This document shows positions 39,101 to 49,575 of a stretch of DNA of 64,000 nucleotides, in pieces. Positions within the stretch are counted from its first letter, which is position 1, and every line of letters begins with the position of its first letter. A program made the position numbers and the translations under genes. The stretch comes from Ophiura sarsii (lineage: Eukaryota > Echinodermata > Ophiuroidea > Amphilepidida > Ophiuridae): assembly GCA_035610835.1 (NCBI GenBank), contig CM069442.1, positions 35,070,452-35,134,451 on the forward strand, written 5' to 3'. The notes under the pieces were generated by a model. That model saw nothing but the letters and a program-made list of their open reading frames with translations. It searched no databases and was not told where the DNA came from.

Positions 39101-40399
39101 TTATGATAGACTTTTTTATTGCGTGAAACTTTTCGAGACCAAGAAAATACGCACTACTTTTTTCTCCTTCTTCGTACCATCTTGTTCGAGATCTCACTAT
39201 TTGCCCTTTTACTATATTTTCATACATCTTGTCAAGTATACCGTTTACTCTATCAATTTCATGTACAACACTTACATCGGGAAAGCGGATAGCATTTAGA
39301 CCTTTTAAATAAGACACTAAATTCTTCTCAACCTGACGTTTTTGTTGCTGTTTTGTCACACAGTATCTAATCGAGAATTCTCTTATTTGGACCTTACAAT
39401 ATTCCCATAATAAGTGGTCATCATTTATAGATTCTGCTTTTTCATTGACACCATGGATGATATCTTGTATACCTTTTACATATGCAACATCATTTAAAAC
39501 TGATGTATTTAATTTCCAATTACCTGGCCCTCTTTTCTCAGTATTGATTTGGAATTTCAAGGAAACAGCTTGGTGATCCGAGCGCACACTCGGTCTTATA
39601 TCACATGAATTGACAACATCTACAAGATTTTTACTTACAAGAATGAAATCGATTCTTGTTCTTACAAGTGGTGTTTTCTGCCTATATGTGTATTGTCTTT
39701 TTGATGGATTGAATGTCCTCCAAATATCTACAAGGTTACGTTTATTTATTTCAGCATTAAGATATTTTGCATCTTTATTGACACACATTATTCCACCTTC
39801 TTTGTCTTCTGCTTGATTCAAGCAGGTGTTAAAGTCACCACCTAGAACAAGGGCGTGATCATCTGGAACATGTTGATCAATTTTCTTAAACATTTTTGTG
39901 TAAAAGTTATACCTTTCTTTCATATTATTCGGAGCATATATATTCATAAGGGTAGTCTTTTGGTCATCAATAACCGTGTTTATCATCAACATTCTACCAT
40001 TTTCATCAGAGTGTGTGTCGTTTACTTTTATATTTGCGGAGGATTTAATTAATATTGAGACACCTCTGGCATTTGATGCACCACATGAATGATATGAAAC
40101 ACCATCAGGCCAATCGCATATATCATGATTTACAATGAGTTCATTTGTGAAATGTGTTTCTTGCATAAACAGTACATTTCCATTTTGATTGCAAAACCAA
40201 TTGTAGATTTGCAGTCTTTTTGCACGGTCTTTGAGACCGTTAACATTAAGAGTTATAACATGTATCATGAGTAATAAGGGGAGTGAGGACAATTATTACT
40301 ATAATAGATATACTGTTTATTCATTGTTCGTTTGTTTATTTCCTTGTGTCAAACTCACTGCTGTCTGTATCATAATCATAGGATGCGTTTCTGTTTGCC
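36061..40399 (-). mobile_element. L1/Tx1-like non-LTR retrotransposon insertion
   Basis: A 4.3-kb LINE on the minus strand, flanked by GATAGTCAAAA at 36050-36060 and 40400-40410. The right arm of the inverted duplication has the uninterrupted site near 50912-50920, so at least GATAGTCAA is a target duplication. The 5' leader before ORF2 is only 107 nt, and no ORF1 is present. This indicates 5' truncation just before ORF2, or an element lacking ORF1. The 3' UTR is about 390 nt and ends in poly(A). The insertion postdates the inverted duplication. Confidence 0.93.
36495..40292 (-). CDS. LINE ORF2: endonuclease and reverse transcriptase
   Basis: Uninterrupted frame of 1265 residues, the usual length for L1/Tx1 ORF2. 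An APE-type endonuclease occupies about 9-250, with N18 in TLNVNGL, E45 in QETH, GGDFN at 151-155, RIDF at 213-216 and SDH at 238-240. It nicks target DNA. Reverse transcriptase occupies about 470-800, with SPGCDGIPAEF (477-487), RPISLLNTDYK (537-547), the catalytic D605 in FVDFEKAF, the RQGCPLS block (663-669) and FADD at 710-713. The C-terminal motif C1144-x2-C1147-x7-H1155-x4-C1160 matches the CCHC motif of L1-type proteins. The FADD box and the RPISLLNTDYK block favour the L1/Tx1 group. All the catalytic residues I could locate are intact, so ORF2 may be active, but the copy as a whole appears truncated. M9 is an alternative start. Confidence 0.95.
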   Translation of the reverse strand: MSSLPLLLMIHVITLNVNGLKDRAKRLQIYNWFCNQNGNVLFMQETHFTNELIVNHDICDWPDGVSYHSCGASNARGVSILIKSSANIKVNDTHSDENGRMLMINTVIDDQKTTLMNIYAPNNMKERYNFYTKMFKKIDQHVPDDHALVLGGDFNTCLNQAEDKEGGIMCVNKDAKYLNAEINKRNLVDIWRTFNPSKRQYTYRQKTPLVRTRIDFILVSKNLVDVVNSCDIRPSVRSDHQAVSLKFQINTEKRGPGNWKLNTSVLNDVAYVKGIQDIIHGVNEKAESINDDHLLWEYCKVQIREFSIRYCVTKQQQKRQVEKNLVSYLKGLNAIRFPDVSVVHEIDRVNGILDKMYENIVKGQIVRSRTRWYEEGEKSSAYFLGLEKFHAIKKSIIKLKLPDDSLLTKQSDVMKEEERFYKNLYTSANVDSDNIKGYLNNTTFTDILSKEEQSKCEGLLTNIECKEAVDQLRPGKSPGCDGIPAEFYKVFWNCISSLVVNSLNCCFEKGHMSSTQRRAIISLIYKKGDKLQLKNWRPISLLNTDYKIMSVVLANRLKKVISKIIHTDQTGYIKGRYIGTNIRLIDDVINLCINENKSAAILFVDFEKAFDTVEWNFIVQTLQKFNFGPSFINWITVMYNNIESSVLNLGWKSKFFRLSRGLRQGCPLSALLFVVVSEVLALNIRQDQTISGIVIDDNDEENCEARISQFADDTTLFCSTKESLDSMLKIINTFGFFAGPKINVEKTQGLAFGHFVKHKSVKWPTEKVKSLGVYFGHNMIECYKSIWQEKKDRLIRILNSWYRRKLTLYGKATIIKCLGISNLTFLMSCLPVPENFTNEVNSIIFNFLWNKKPEKIKRKTLIRNHNMGGIKMCDFKSQCIALKCIWLKRYMYDDDSKWKFLFKRYLNVHGSNFLILNMNFVEAKNGPSLIGLPKFYSDLVKAWHNLDNDYRKLPINDSLRVKSHIILGNELIMHNGKTLYFKHWIDSDIIYINDLINNDGIFSTTYILDKLKNKHNWIAELFIIFKSIPKNWFALLNANNMPIEISTRLRTSCIYVNKKRVNMMYWQSRYIYVHVVKKFTVVPIIQNRWAQELSTSPKWDDIWTMKTILEKERKLAEFNYKLLYRIIATKANLYKWNKANSPNCFECNTSDDYLHSFIACPLSKRFWVHFKRFIISNNIPCPEILLKIIVLGYKPDNQSVLNVMLNRMLSLASFTLYRSRHMKITDNKNVDAFKWFLYELRWRISILRHSENMWYKIGKSLQGTE

Positions 40400-41866
40400 G
40401 ATAGTCAAAATTGCAATGTACATCTTTTAAACCATTGAACCTGAATAGAAAAGATACGGGCTCTCTCTGAATTCATTTGTAACCCTGTTGGTACAAATTA
40501 AGAATAACATCAGGCCAAGTACCGCATCAGACCATGGTATACAATTTAGAATACCATATCTTTCTAATTTAGTAAGAAGTCGGGATGGGGGACTATGTCT
40601 GTTTTTAGAAGTCATTGTCATGGGATTCTACCAGGTCAATGACTGTTATTATAAGTTGCCTTGCCCATAATTATGTGTTTTTCCCTGAAGCTTCGCTCCT
40701 TATATAAATTGGTTTCGTCCAAAATGCTGGATTATGTTAGCAGGAATCGGTATATGTTGACAGACTCAATTCTCATCCACGGATTTTCTTTTTTCCCACT
40801 CTTAGTTTGAATTGAGATAATTGTATGTTGCCAGTAGGGATGTTTGTCGTATTGCATTTGTCAAGATATATACCTGCTCGATACGAATATGTTGTTTTGG
40901 GGCTCATATGTAACTAGACTAGACGTTGATCATGCTTATTACCCTAAAAAAACAAGTAACTACGTATTAAACGAGAACATCTTCTTACTAGTTTACATAT
41001 TTTCCCTTGAGGATTACTTTAACAACCTCGGAATTCGGTTGTATATTGCTAGCATTGTATGCATTCAACGAATAATTTCTATGTCTCAATAGAGGGTGGG
41101 CTTGGTAACGGGGACTGCGTTTTAAAGTCAACGGTCTCCAGTCTCAGTAATCTATAATTCCTCGGTGTGGTATTTAAGAATAGTAAACTTAATTATATAA
41201 TCATGATGTGTATGATTTTTAGTTATAATCGAGGTTTCTCTTACACATTATGATCATATTCCTGAAAACATATTATTAAATCATAAACATATCTTAATAA
41301 AACCAGGATGCATCCGCATATACAATTAATCATACAGGTGAATAAATGTTTCATAACGCAAATAAGTCAGTAATTAAATGTGTTTCATGACGCAAATATG
41401 TTGACCTTTTTAAGTCGACCTAATTCCACTTGTTACTCTATGGTATTGATAATGTTGATCTCATCTGTCATGGGTAATCACTTTGAGTGGTGCAAACACT
41501 TCAAGAGTAAATTATATTGAGGTTGAAGAAGTGTCTCGCATTGGATCGAGGCACAATCCATTTGCTAATTAAAGTTTGAAAGCATGTTTGAAAACAGGGA
41601 TAGAAAGGAAAGATGGCGGTAGCAATCAAAAGTATAGTATAATATATTGTTTGAACACATCCAACACATGCAACAAATCTATCTCCTTGTTAAATGTTTT
41701 TAAATTAAATAAACTTGTGTCTAAAACATTGCCTTTTCAACTAGTATTGAGTTAGTGATGTACTCCAATCACTATCAAGCGAAATGTAACAAAATATGAG
41801 AAATTTATAAATAAATGAATTTGGAAGATCCTAGATCTTGGACTCTAGATCTTGGACTGTATGTAC

Positions 41867-42034
41867 TAGTATCGTCCGATACGTACACCCAGTATCGTGA
41901 TATAAATCAGTGTTCCAATATTGGACGATAAAATGTTCCAGTATCGGGCGATACTGGTATCGAGTGGTACCGGAACGTCGATACTAGCAAATATCATGTG
42001 CCAGTATCGTGTGAAACTGGTATACCAGTGTTCC
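41867..42034. mobile_element. Palindrome-cluster element, eroded copy
   Basis: Several full or half copies of the CCAGTATCG/CGATACTGG palindrome. The clearest is at 41939-41958. Terminal sequences are not recognisable. It lies just inside the spacer next to the left arm. Confidence 0.7.
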
Positions 42035-42754
42035 AAAGAGTCAAAAGAAACATAGAGTCGAACAAAGGAAAGTTAGCTCTAACGGAAACCTACTTTACAG
42101 AGCACAGACGCTGTGATAAATTTACAAGATGTACCGTCTTCTCAATATAGCACTGAAAGGGCGATATTCGGCTAAATATCTTGTTGCATGTGTACGATAC
42201 TTTAGACATGTTCGATTCCTAGTTCGCGCCTAAGATGTAGATAAACTTCTGATGTATTGTCATTAATCATATCGTATCGATTGTGCGCATTGTTTTGTTA
42301 CATTCGTCAAGAGCCTATTCCTTTTACGCAAAGTTATTGGTTATTTGGTCATACATACAATGTCAAAATCTAACTATTATAGGCTTGCACTGTAATAACA
42401 AAACTGATATATACAGGGTGAGTGAAAAATTTGTCTTCTTTAATATGAGATATTGCACGCTAGGATCGGGTGATTATTAAGGAAGTGGCACTCAAAAATG
42501 TAAGGAGAAGTCCGATTTTCATTTTCACATTTTTATTTTCTACACGCTGACCAAATCTACGGGTATCTTATTGATTACCGGTAGTGCAATTGGGGGATGC
42601 ATGTGCAGGTTTGACAGTCGGCCCCATTGTTCCGATGGATCAATACGCCACACACACGCTAATTGTCATTCTCTCCCCCGTGTTGAAATGTAAAATGTGA
42701 ATTTGAAATTGTGACTTTACCTTACATTTTGGATTGTCGCTTCTTAAATATTAA

Positions 42755-43297
42755 TAGTAGGGACTGCTCAGGAATATAGCTACAAGACAAACCAAGGTCA
42801 ATCGAATAAATATAGACACCGCAACATGCAGACGCAACACCTTGAGCAAATCATGATTGGGGGATACACAAACCAAGCTAGGTTTAAATAGTGAAATGTT
42901 ACGGTACAAAGTATAGTGATGATACTTATAGGTTTTATTAGTTGCTAAATGGGAGTGCTATAGTAAGATAGATTTATTTCGTAAACATGTAGGCCTAAAC
43001 TCTAATTAAATGGCAGAAATCGGTGTTTCAACTTGATAGTTAAGCCAATAAAGCTAGAGTAATATATGATGAGCATGAAATATTATTCACGTTTTACATA
43101 TAAAATCTTATAGCAACGGGCGATACTATAGTTTCATTGGGCTGATAGTGCCTCAAATCATCAGTCGCTAACCAGTACGGTTGATATGGGGACATAATGA
43201 ATAAAGTAAGCATGAAATATTCACTAAATGATCATTTTAATTGTAGGCTTATATATAGGTGGGTAATGCGTCGTTCTTAAAAGCACGCACATATGAA
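42755..43297 (+). mobile_element. TTAA-flanked element, copy 2
   Basis: 543 bp, nearly the same length and ends as the copy at 7511-8052. TTAA precedes it (42751-42754). TTA follows it, where the fourth base has changed. No coding capacity. Confidence 0.75.
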
Positions 43298-43643
43298 TTA
43301 CTCTAGGTACAGTTTTTCCGTGTTTTCGGTAGCGATTAAATGCCTAATGGTAAGGTAGGCCCGAAAAATAAAGAGGAATAAACGCAAAACTTGAATTGCA
43401 AATATGTTTTGGATGTAATTCATAAAATTGAAATAAAGCCAATGCTCATTCCATTATAGAATGGCGATATCGAAGAAGTAATTAAGATGCATTAAACCAA
43501 TAGCACTTGAAAACAATAGTGGCTCAATAGTCATACATGAGTTCCGTGAAAATATTGATTAGAACCAGGACAGTATCATCCAATTGCCCACTTGAGTGGT
43601 TAAAATCCAACTTCTTGATCTGGTCGGCTTCATCAATTGATGA

Positions 43644-43778
43644 TAGTAGGGACTGCTCAGGAATATAGCTACAAGACAAACCAAGGTCAATCGAATAATT
43701 ATAGACACCGCAACATGCAGACGCAACACCTTGAGCAAATCATGATTGGGGGATACACAAACCAAGCCAGGTTTAAAA
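43644..43778 (+). mobile_element. TTAA-type element, 5' fragment
   Basis: Only the first ~135 bp of the element is present, starting TAGTAGGGACTGCTCAGG. It is nearly identical to copy 2, which suggests a recent local duplication. Confidence 0.7.
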
Positions 43779-44257
43779 AAGTTTTAATAGAGTTTCAAAC
43801 AGTCCAAGTTTTTTTCCCAGTGACTTTCCCACGCACTAGATGAATCGAACCGCCTTAATAATAGCCAATTGAGTACACAATGTTTTTCTAGACTAGCAAA
43901 TCGCAAGTCACACGCACATAACGTGCACCACCACTGTACAGATCCATATAACATGCATGGTATAGGATATTCAAGAGCATCATTTAGTGTAGGTTTGGCT
44001 CTCACACACTAAGGACGTCCGAACAGATCGCTAGCTGTCTAATATCAATTAGACCAACTTAAATGTTGATTTTTAATTTGTTAGGCCCTTCACCTAAAAC
44101 TGTTAGACAGTATTGATAATGCTGCCTGTTTAGGTTTTTCATTTCCGCTTGCTTGATCTGTCAAACAACGACTTTGCTTAACCTACACATATGTTCTTTG
44201 CCCGATAACTTACCAAATGGTAGCGACTGACGAGCGTAGGCATTCATCGGCCATGCG

Positions 44258-44634
44258 AAACTATAGTATCGCCCTTTGCTATAAGATTTTATCTGTAAAA
44301 CGTGAATAATATTTCATATTCATTTGATCATATATTACTCTAGTTTTATTGGCTTAACTATCAAGTTGAAACACCGATTTCTTCCATTTAACTAGAGTTT
44401 AGGCCTACATGTTTACGGAATAAGTCTATTTCGCTATAGCACTCAATTTTATCAACCAATAAACCCAAAGTATCACCACTATACTTTGTATCGTAACATT
44501 TCACTATTTTCATCCAGGCTCGCCATGTAGGCTATCCCCCAATCATGATTTGCTCAAGGTGCATGTTGCGGTGTTTATAGTTATTCGATTGACTTCAGTT
44601 TGTCTTGTAGCTATATTCCTGAGCAGTCCCTACT
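44258..44634 (-). mobile_element. TTAA-type element, inverted partial copy
   Basis: Reverse complement of the first ~380 bp of copy 2. TTAA lies at 44635-44638 next to its 5' end. Together with copy 2 it forms a hairpin with a ~1-kb loop. Confidence 0.75.
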
Positions 44635-44679
44635 ATTAATATCTCATATTAAAGAAGATGAATTTCTCAACAACTTTAT

Positions 44680-45240
44680 GATTTAATATTTCTAGGTAGA
44701 ATATACATTTTTAGTGTTAAAAGTACATTTATTACCTGTATAGTTACTTTTTTGATGACTGTATGTATCTAACACTGCCGGCATCAACATACGGTGACAA
44801 AGTGTATAGCATTTACATTTGCTCAAAACGTATGCATTGAAAGGAGTGGGCAAATATAATAAATGGACGTGACCAACTTATGAATTTAGTTTCTATGTAA
44901 TTCTACACGGACAAGTGGGTAGAATATACACAACACTTGAAGTATTCCCGTAAACCCTATTCAACGGTCGTATATTGAGGTTAAGAACCATAATATCAAG
45001 GGTAACGTCGGTGATACGCGATACAATGCGATTCGGTGTTAGGTTAGAGTAGAGTAGAGTATTATATATTTCCTTTGAGTACCTTGGGATGTTAGTGTTT
45101 TAATTATCTCTAAAAGCATACATAAAATGATACGAGTCCCTTGTAGTAGAACTTATTATTAATAATAATAATAATATAAAACATTTGTATAGCGCCCTAC
45201 AAAGATCACAGCGCTTATTATGTTATATTATTATGTTAAT
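44680..45240. other. No gene; ATT/AAT microsatellite at 45153-45176
   Basis: AT-rich spacer. The only structure is a short AAT repeat. Confidence 0.5.
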
Positions 45241-45244
45241 TTAT

Positions 45245-45420
45245 TGTTTAAAAAGCTCGTAGTGTAAAACATACAAGAGCTCGGATACATACTCGTATAT
45301 ATTTAAATAAATAATCTACTCTGCATAATATCATACGTTTCCCGGTTTTACAAGGGACTGCCAGATATAGGAAATCAACACTATGATTTAATGTTCTGTT
45401 TGATCTCTCTGTCATGTCAA
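45245..45420 (+). repeat. Dispersed repeat shared with 59515-59640
   Basis: Contains AGCTCGTAGTGTAAAA, CAAGAGCTC and a TACAAGGGA...GGAAATCAACACTAT block. All of these recur in the same order at 59515-59640. Part of the last block resembles 35830-35870. Confidence 0.65.
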
Positions 45421-47929
45421 GTAACAGATTGAGCGCAGCTCAACATATATCCCATGTGCATACATTGATGATGGTTGTTTAGTTTGCATGAGGTATATCT
45501 GGAAATGAGTCTAACACTATAATATACTTGTTACTGTTTCTCTAGTGTATGCAAGATGTGAACAAGCTACAGTATCTATGTTTCCAATGTGATTGAATAT
45601 CGCTCAAAATAAATCAATCTTGGATAGGATTTTTTTCTTCATTTCAGAGAGAGGTGTAGATGGAATTTTAAATCATAATTGAGTCACTCATCATTGGAGA
45701 TAATTGATTATGACTGAACAAGTCTTGCTTTACTTTGTATTACGAAAATTATAGCAAGACTGAGAAGACTGACAAAACACACCTTGAAATGATATTGCAG
45801 ACAATAAACTATTCCGTGTTCAACTAGAGCGTCATATTATGCAAATAGCGTAGTAATATTGATCTCATCCATTGGCGAGATAATTCAACTATATTTCAGA
45901 AATATGTTTCTGTCAGTTGCTCTGTTAGAAATTATGAATGATTTTACAGAATATTCTACTCTTTTTAGCATTTCAGTTCATTACAAATAGAGCGAAAATA
46001 GTGTTTGATACATCGTGGCTATTAGCCGCTAATAATGTTAAGACATCAAGTTGATCTTGCTGATAACAGGTCCGTATTGCTTTACAGGTGAGCGATTTCA
46101 ATCTTTCCAATTTCCTGACGCTACATTTAAAGCGATGATTGCTCTTCTTTATACTGTATACATGATACAATGATATAATCTACAACCAATACTAGCAGAA
46201 TGATAATGTTACAAGATCTTTTCTTCCATAAATTAAACACCATCTGATCTAATAGAAACACATTATACTGTCAATTATAACAATGTTTAAAACATTCTGA
46301 ATATTGCCAAACACAGCGATCACCTCGGGAAATAGAATAGAAAAGCGACTCGATCACTGTCTTGTCGTTTTCTCCAACGGATTCTACCCATGTGATAAAT
46401 TAAAGAGAGTAGGCCAAGTAGGTACTTGCTACTGGTGAGCATCGTTCTTAAGCCAAAACGAGACAAAAACATTTATTTAACATGAACGTTGACACGTTAT
46501 AATTAGCTATAAATTGGAGATTAAGAAATTCTTTGTTACAAAGTTGATCCAAAGTTGATAAGATCAAGAAGGAGTCGCCGGCCAGTTCTACCGACGATAA
46601 AAGCCACCATTTTGCTCATTATCTTGGACTGGTATCTTTGCGCGCGCAAGGGAAAAGTTTAAGATTATTTGTATCTCAGATAAGTCAAGTCAGGCAATTT
46701 TGGATGTTCAAAAATGTTATTAAAAACATTTCGTGTTTGGTATAAAGCTCACAAACCGGCAATTGTTAAGTTTTCCACTGTTTGAATGATGTCAAGACGA
46801 AATGCTGGCAATTGGGCAGCAAACAAACGACACGACAGCCAACACGATACATCGCCATTTGAATCTTCATTGAGGATTCTTGAACATAACGGCTAGACGA
46901 TTAGTAAATTAGTCTAACAATACCTTCGTCGGGAATGGCATAATTGACCATTACCGTATAACTTGTACGATAAAGGGCATAAAATGGAAATTCTTTGAAC
47001 AATTTAATCCATAGAGGATATGCGTCTTTGCCAATTTCCTTCGATATTACCTCTTTTGAAAAACAAGCAATAAAAACGGCGGAATCTATTGCCATCAAGG
47101 CATCAATATTTATTGCAAAGGTTCACTGTTAATTTCACAAAATGTCGATATTTATCAATATCATTTACACGAGGCAGCCGGTGCTTACTATTACATGTTT
47201 TGGGGGGAATTGAAGGCTTCAGTCGCAATATATTAAAATAGTGTTCTTCTTTTTTGAACGGACATTCAATGTACAGAGCCAAAGAAAAAGAGAAAGAAGG
47301 GGAAGGGTGGAGGGATGTAGCAATTGTTGCGGATCCCAGATCCAAGGCTGAATTCACGTTTACCTAGATTTAACACTAAAATAGGAAATCAAGCGACGCA
47401 CTATTTACTATCTAATCACTCTTTAATTATTGTTTCTTTTGATTGCTTTGCTTATTTTGATAATGAACGTTCGTTCGTTCCTCATATAAATCACATATAT
47501 TCAATATAATACACATACATATCATCAACATTTAGGTAATTGTTTGCAGATTGAGGTTCAGGATCCAATGGAAATATAGAGGATAGCAACCGTTGTCAAT
47601 GGCAAGATATAACCCCATCAAATAAGTTCCTTGTGAATAAATCCTGGGTGAACGCAAATGTTTTCAATGTAAACAAATCCTGGGAGACCTCGAATGTGCA
47701 CATTTATATACTCTAATCGTACCAACCAGATATTAACGACGAATCTTGATAATCGCAAATGTCCCAATTGGTAACACCTGTTGTTTTTTCTTGCAAATGT
47801 TCGTACATCCATTCATTCAACTGTTGAGACGAGACAGAATACCTGCCCAAAAGCAGAATGTAGCAATGTTTGCAGCTTATTTACGTCAGCTCCTAGCTTG
47901 ACCAAAACTGACCAGTCAATAGTCACCGT
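45421..47929. other. Spacer of the inverted duplication; no recognised gene
   Basis: Mostly single-copy-looking AT-rich DNA. 46336-46410 is an inverted match to 31862-31940. Open frames of 60-85 codons near 45973, 46901, 47103 and 47618 show no motif or conservation. Confidence 0.4.
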
Positions 47930-49289
47930 GTGATACTATTTGAAAAGGCAATGTTTGAAACATGGGTTCATTTAATTTAAAGACAATTAACAAGGAGACG
48001 GATTGTTGCATGTGTAGGATTTGTTCAACCAATAAGTACTATGCTTTTGAGTGCAACCGGTATTTTCTATTCCTATTTTCAAACATGCTTTAAAACTTTA
48101 ATTAGCAAATGGATTGTGCCCGATCCAACGCGAGACACTTCTTCAACCTCAATATAATTTACTCTTGCAACGTGTGCACCACTAGAGGTGATTACCCATG
48201 ACAGATGTGATCGATATTATCAATACCATAGAGTTACAAGTGGAATTAGGTCAACTTAAAAGGTAGACATATCTGCGTCATGAAAACTTTTAATCACATG
48301 TATGACGAATTGTATGTCACTACCCATGAAATGCGGATGCATCCTAGTTTCTTCAGATAAGTAATTCAGATATGTATTTCATTTTATGTTTTCAGGAATA
48401 TGATCATAATGTGCAAGAAAAACCTCGATATAATTAAAAATCATATCATGCCGATTGTTATATACCACACAATATCCTTGTTAAAATGTAGTGAAAAAGT
48501 ATGATCATACAGATATATCAAAATTAAACAACACAAAACACCCTATAGTAACAAAAATAGTTCTAGATAGTACAACGTATACTATAGTCATACTAAATGC
48601 TGTATATTTATAGACACAAACGGCATCCTTTGTGGCTACCATTTAGCTCCGGAAAGGTGGCGCCCGTTTCACTTGAGGGTGTTACAAATTGACGAGTGTG
48701 CTTTGCCATGATATTGTGTACCCATCAATTTGTGCATTTATTGTATTTTCGAGTTGAGGGCATCTTGCGGCATCTAGTTCGATGATGTATCGTCACTTTT
48801 GACCCCAACATCTGACACAAATCAAAAATTATACCTTTGTCAATCTGTTTTCCGTGATTAATCTACCATTGTTTAGGCACCAGTTTTATTAAATTGTTAG
48901 GGTAAATGTGAATATTCTAACGTTAAATATATAAGCCTTATAATATTAGAAAGTTATCCTTTTTTCGATCTTGAAAGTTACTGTGACGGGAGACCGTTGA
49001 CTTAAAACGCAGTCCCGTTACCAAGCCCGCCCTCTATTGAGACATCGAACTTATTCGTAATCCCAGCGGAAGTCGGACTCCCGTCACTTGATGCGTCGCC
49101 GTGTAAAAATTGACGGAAGTGCGTCACTAATTAGGATTTCGCAAGCACACCCGTTCAGAATAAGACTGGTTATTCGTTTTGCTAATCTTATGCGGTACAT
49201 TTTTTTGAATACTATGCTGACGTATGATAATTGAAACTCGTTCGATTATTTGTTGACTTTCCGTACAATACTTGCAATATGATCTAGCC

Positions 49290-49540
49290 AAGTGTGATCC
49301 AAACATGGAATGAAGTGACTGATTGATGAGAAGTGTTGTTCCTGCAAATCGTAAAGGTGCATCAAAAACCAAAATGATTGGGTCGAACCACCCTACGGCA
49401 ACCTCGGCAATATATGAATCATCAATTGTTGCCCGAAGGACACAAAGCTGCCTGATAAAATAAAATCCTGAAAACATCAGTTTCCAATTGTGCCTTTTGA
49501 AATATGCTCTGTTATATTATTATTTATTGGCTGGGAAATA
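49290..49540 (-). other. Third GWFDPI segment, opposite to the arm
   Basis: Matches 9870-10080 and 25650-25870 in the same plus orientation, although it sits in an arm that is otherwise inverted relative to copy 2. The segment therefore moved or inverted independently. Its reverse strand stays open for 116 codons around VGWFDPIILVFDAP. Confidence 0.35.
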
Positions 49541-49575
49541 ACTGGGAAAAAGAGTACTTTAGGTCCCAGATACTA

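Larger units (their letters stand above)
26820..41760 (+). repeat. Left arm of large inverted duplication
   Basis: Reverse-complement matches to the right arm in order: 26822-26864 with 57580-57620; 27240-27335 with 57100-57180; 27480-27700 with 56740-56960; 27780-27850 with 56254-56325; 28680-28840 with 55200-55380; 29008-29472 with 54597-55061; 30130-30260 with 53850-53930; 30890-30940 with 53160-53230; 31340-31375 with 52515-52550; 35570-35720 with 51600-51740; 40430-40740 with 50580-50900; 41090-41150 with 48980-49040; 41530-41730 with 47935-48130. Left-only material includes the LINE and most of 31375-35570. Confidence 0.85.
42414..44672. mobile_element. Mariner-type foldback with nested TTAA elements
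   Basis: The left end reads CAGGGTGAGTGAAAAATTTG after TA. The segment with CTTCTTTAATATGAGATATT (about 42433-42452) is inverted at about 44637-44658. The right terminus is degraded. The terminal similarity to MITE-1 (CAGGGTGAGTC) suggests a related mariner-type family. Between the ends lie three copies of the TTAA element, one inverted. Confidence 0.55.
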
